Shown here: piece by piece, positions 7,281-8,819 of the stretch
How the letters are laid out: every line of letters starts with the position of its first letter
Position numbering within the stretch: position 1 is the stretch's first letter
Assembly: GCA_910588035.1 (NCBI GenBank)
Contig: CAJUPY010000044.1
Location: forward strand, 1 to 8,819
From: an uncultured Muribaculaceae bacterium
GTDB taxonomy: Bacteria; Bacteroidota; Bacteroidia; Bacteroidales; Muribaculaceae
DNA: 8,819 nucleotides
Reading direction: 5' to 3'
Position numbers and translations under genes: made by a program
The notes under the pieces: model-generated
Database searches by the model: none
Told to the model about the DNA's origin: nothing
What the model saw: only the letters and a program-made list of their open reading frames with translations

Positions 7281-7330
7281 ATATCAATTTAAATCACTAT
7301 CTTTCGCTACCGTTTCAAATTCCTTCGATT
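7281..7330 (+). repeat. Diverged 50-bp direct repeat, copy B
   Basis: This is the partner of 6951-7000, offset by 330 bases with no gaps and 40 of 50 identities. It lies about 105 bp upstream of the peptidase start codon. Read on the minus strand, both copies carry an aligned TGA and share a short coding-like frame (see findings). Confidence 0.7.
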
Positions 7331-7435
7331 TAATACCATAGACCGATAATCACAAACCACCGTTTGACTCCATATATCTGCAATGCCCGATTAAGCGTTT
7401 CAGCCCGTTTTATTAACACTTCAAACCAATTCATC

Positions 7436-8819
7436 ATGAGAAAACTATCTCTTTTAATGCTGCTCCTGGTCAGCTTTGTATGCCGCGCTGACATTCCGGC
7501 CGAACCTGAAAAACCCATTGAACCGATCACTGAAGTCTCTGTGGAAATGGCTCTTTCGGGAACAAAAACTGAATTTCAAGGAAATGAGGTTGATTATTAC
7601 CTTATTAAAGACAATGATCCTGCCTATTGGACGATCTTCGTCGATGCTTACCCTTATGCCGGTTGGGCACATGACTGTTATATCTATAAGATTCCAAAAT
7701 TCATGAATCCAACCTCTTCTCTTCCGCAAGCCGAACTTTCAGCAGCATTAAGAATGCCTCCTTTAGATGTTGAAATGGAACCACTTGAACTTATCGCAAG
7801 AAATGAAATATCAGAAGTTCCAGATGTAGAAAAAGTAGAAATATCGCCAGAACAGGCGGCTGTAGCAGCTCGTACTTATGCAGTAATTATTAATGGAGGG
7901 TATAGTTTGAGGTACAATCATATACGCTTTTGGAATGATTGCTCTTATATATACAAAGTTCTCACCAACAAATTCGGCATTCCCAAAAATCATATTTTTC
8001 CAATAATGTCAGACGGGACTAAAAAAGGGAATGATACATACGCTTTAGATTCCCAAAAAAATGTTGTTTACTTTTCGCAAAATCTTGATCTTGACGGTGA
8101 CGGAATAAATGAGATCAATATGGAAGCGTCAAAAGAGAACGTCCGTAATACCATATCGTCATTAATAAATAAATTAAACAAAAATGATCACCTTTTCATT
8201 TTTACAACTGGACATGGCGAAATAAGTAACGGATATAAAAGTTCCAAATTATATCTGTGGGATGATCATATTGAAGACCATGAGTTTGCAGAATTATTAG
8301 CTCCTATCACACAAAAATCAGTTAATGTCAATGTTGTTATGGGACAATGCTACTCAGGTGGTTTTGTCGATGATTTATCGAAATTAGGCTGCGTTATTTC
8401 AACGGCATCAGATTATGATGAGATGTCTTATGGAGATTTAAGTCTTGGATATGATGAATTTCTGTATCTCTGGACAACAGCTATATATGGGAGATTCATA
8501 GAGACTAATACAAGTATCGGCACTCTCCATGATCTCGATAAGAACGGGCGCATTTCAATGTATGAAGCTTACATATATGCCAAAAGTAGAGATAGATTTA
8601 TCAATCCACCCCTATTAAAACCTAATGAAAAAGAGACTCCCCAATACTCATCAACACCTGAAATGCTCGGAGACGAGCTTTCATTTGATTTTATTCCCAC
8701 TCCACGAATGGATCTTTACATTAAAGATAATTATGATGATAGTGATAACAAAGGTGAGGATACTGGTAAAGAACCAAACATCACTACTGAAAAATTCTGG
8801 ACAAGTCCTGATATTTGGG
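7436..8819 (+). CDS. Secreted C13 (legumain-like, clan CD) cysteine peptidase, 5' part
   Basis: The frame is open from ATG 7436 to the window end, giving 461 codons without a stop; the C-terminus is missing. The start gives a signal peptide (MRK, then SLLMLLLVSFVC, then RA), with likely cleavage after A18; the C16 context (SFVC) is a poor lipobox. A possible propeptide spans about 19-145. The caspase-fold domain starts near R146 (TYAVIINGGY). The catalytic pair is H260 (FIFTTGHGE) and C305 (VVMGQCYSGG), with the spacing expected for clan CD. Two calcium-loop-like motifs are D218-L-D220-G-D222-G and the EF-hand-like D366-L-D-K-N-G-R-I-S-M-Y-E377. An acidic linker precedes SPDIW at 457-461, where related proteins often continue into an Ig-like region (recalled, not tested). 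Substrate is unknown. Unlike mutS, the gene uses TTA often and is AT-rich, consistent with an accessory gene. Confidence 0.88.
   Translation, partial: MRKLSLLMLLLVSFVCRADIPAEPEKPIEPITEVSVEMALSGTKTEFQGNEVDYYLIKDNDPAYWTIFVDAYPYAGWAHDCYIYKIPKFMNPTSSLPQAELSAALRMPPLDVEMEPLELIARNEISEVPDVEKVEISPEQAAVAARTYAVIINGGYSLRYNHIRFWNDCSYIYKVLTNKFGIPKNHIFPIMSDGTKKGNDTYALDSQKNVVYFSQNLDLDGDGINEINMEASKENVRNTISSLINKLNKNDHLFIFTTGHGEISNGYKSSKLYLWDDHIEDHEFAELLAPITQKSVNVNVVMGQCYSGGFVDDLSKLGCVISTASDYDEMSYGDLSLGYDEFLYLWTTAIYGRFIETNTSIGTLHDLDKNGRISMYEAYIYAKSRDRFINPPLLKPNEKETPQYSSTPEMLGDELSFDFIPTPRMDLYIKDNYDDSDNKGEDTGKEPNITTEKFWTSPDIW

Larger units (their letters stand above)
6887..7435. other. AT-rich intergenic region of about 550 bp between divergent genes, no convincing gene
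   Basis: This gap separates the minus-strand operon from the plus-strand peptidase gene. It contains the operon -33 element, a diverged 50-bp direct repeat, an exact 15-bp direct repeat and a central hairpin. Small open frames exist on the minus strand: 35 codons at 6954-7061 from GTG, 68 codons at 7064-7270, and 35 codons at 7330-7437 from ATG. None has a recognisable family or start signal. They may be chance frames or remnants of decayed genes. I see no clear plus-strand promoter for the peptidase gene, no tRNA and no insertion-sequence ends. Confidence 0.6.

Noticed and set aside
6951..7330. CRISPR array or invertible promoter
   Set aside because: There are only two copies of each repeat, with unequal large spacing, and the repeats are direct and not inverted, so neither structure fits.
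7373..7380. TATATCTG as a -7 box for the peptidase gene
   Set aside because: One mismatch to TAnnTTTG and no TTG at the required 19-21 base spacing; the nearest TTTG (7363-7366) is only 6 bases upstream.

Overview
The window reads as a chromosomal segment of a Bacteroidales bacterium, plausibly Muribaculaceae or a relative (inference). Three things point that way. There is a BspA-like leucine-rich-repeat protein with a C-terminal tail of the YDLSGRRV...NGKK type. There is a secreted legumain-like (C13) peptidase of the kind common in Bacteroidota. No gene has a recognisable Shine-Dalgarno sequence, and the one clear promoter has the Bacteroidota form, TTG, about 20 bp, then TAnnTTTG.

Layout: bases 1-977 (+) hold the 3' part of a surface or secreted LRR gene that starts before the window. 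A strong hairpin at 1022-1050 lies between convergent genes. Bases 1076-6869 (-) hold a tight five-gene operon transcribed as ruvX, def, ettA, mutS, cdd. Its junctions are a 4-bp ATGA overlap and gaps of 8, 19 and 5 bp, and the promoter abuts the ruvX start codon. Bases 6887-7435 form an AT-rich intergenic region of about 550 bp with no convincing gene. It has a nested repeat structure: a 50-bp diverged direct repeat outside, an exact 15-bp direct repeat inside, and a hairpin at the centre. Bases 7436-8819 (+) hold the 5' part of a secreted C13/caspase-fold cysteine peptidase that runs off the window end.

The operon combines genome maintenance (RuvX/YqgF nuclease, MutS mismatch recognition), translation (peptide deformylase, EttA ribosome-bound ATPase) and pyrimidine salvage (cytidine deaminase). 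All five proteins look intact with their key residues. They are GC-richer, and mutS avoids TTA, CTA and TCA codons completely. The flanking secreted-protein genes are AT-richer in whole (C13 peptidase) or in part (the LRR core), which fits faster-evolving accessory genes around a stable housekeeping block.

I see no CRISPR array, tRNA, rRNA, insertion sequence, toxin-antitoxin pair or defence system. The parts most worth a second look are the repeat-structured intergenic region, the mosaic LRR gene and the secreted peptidase.
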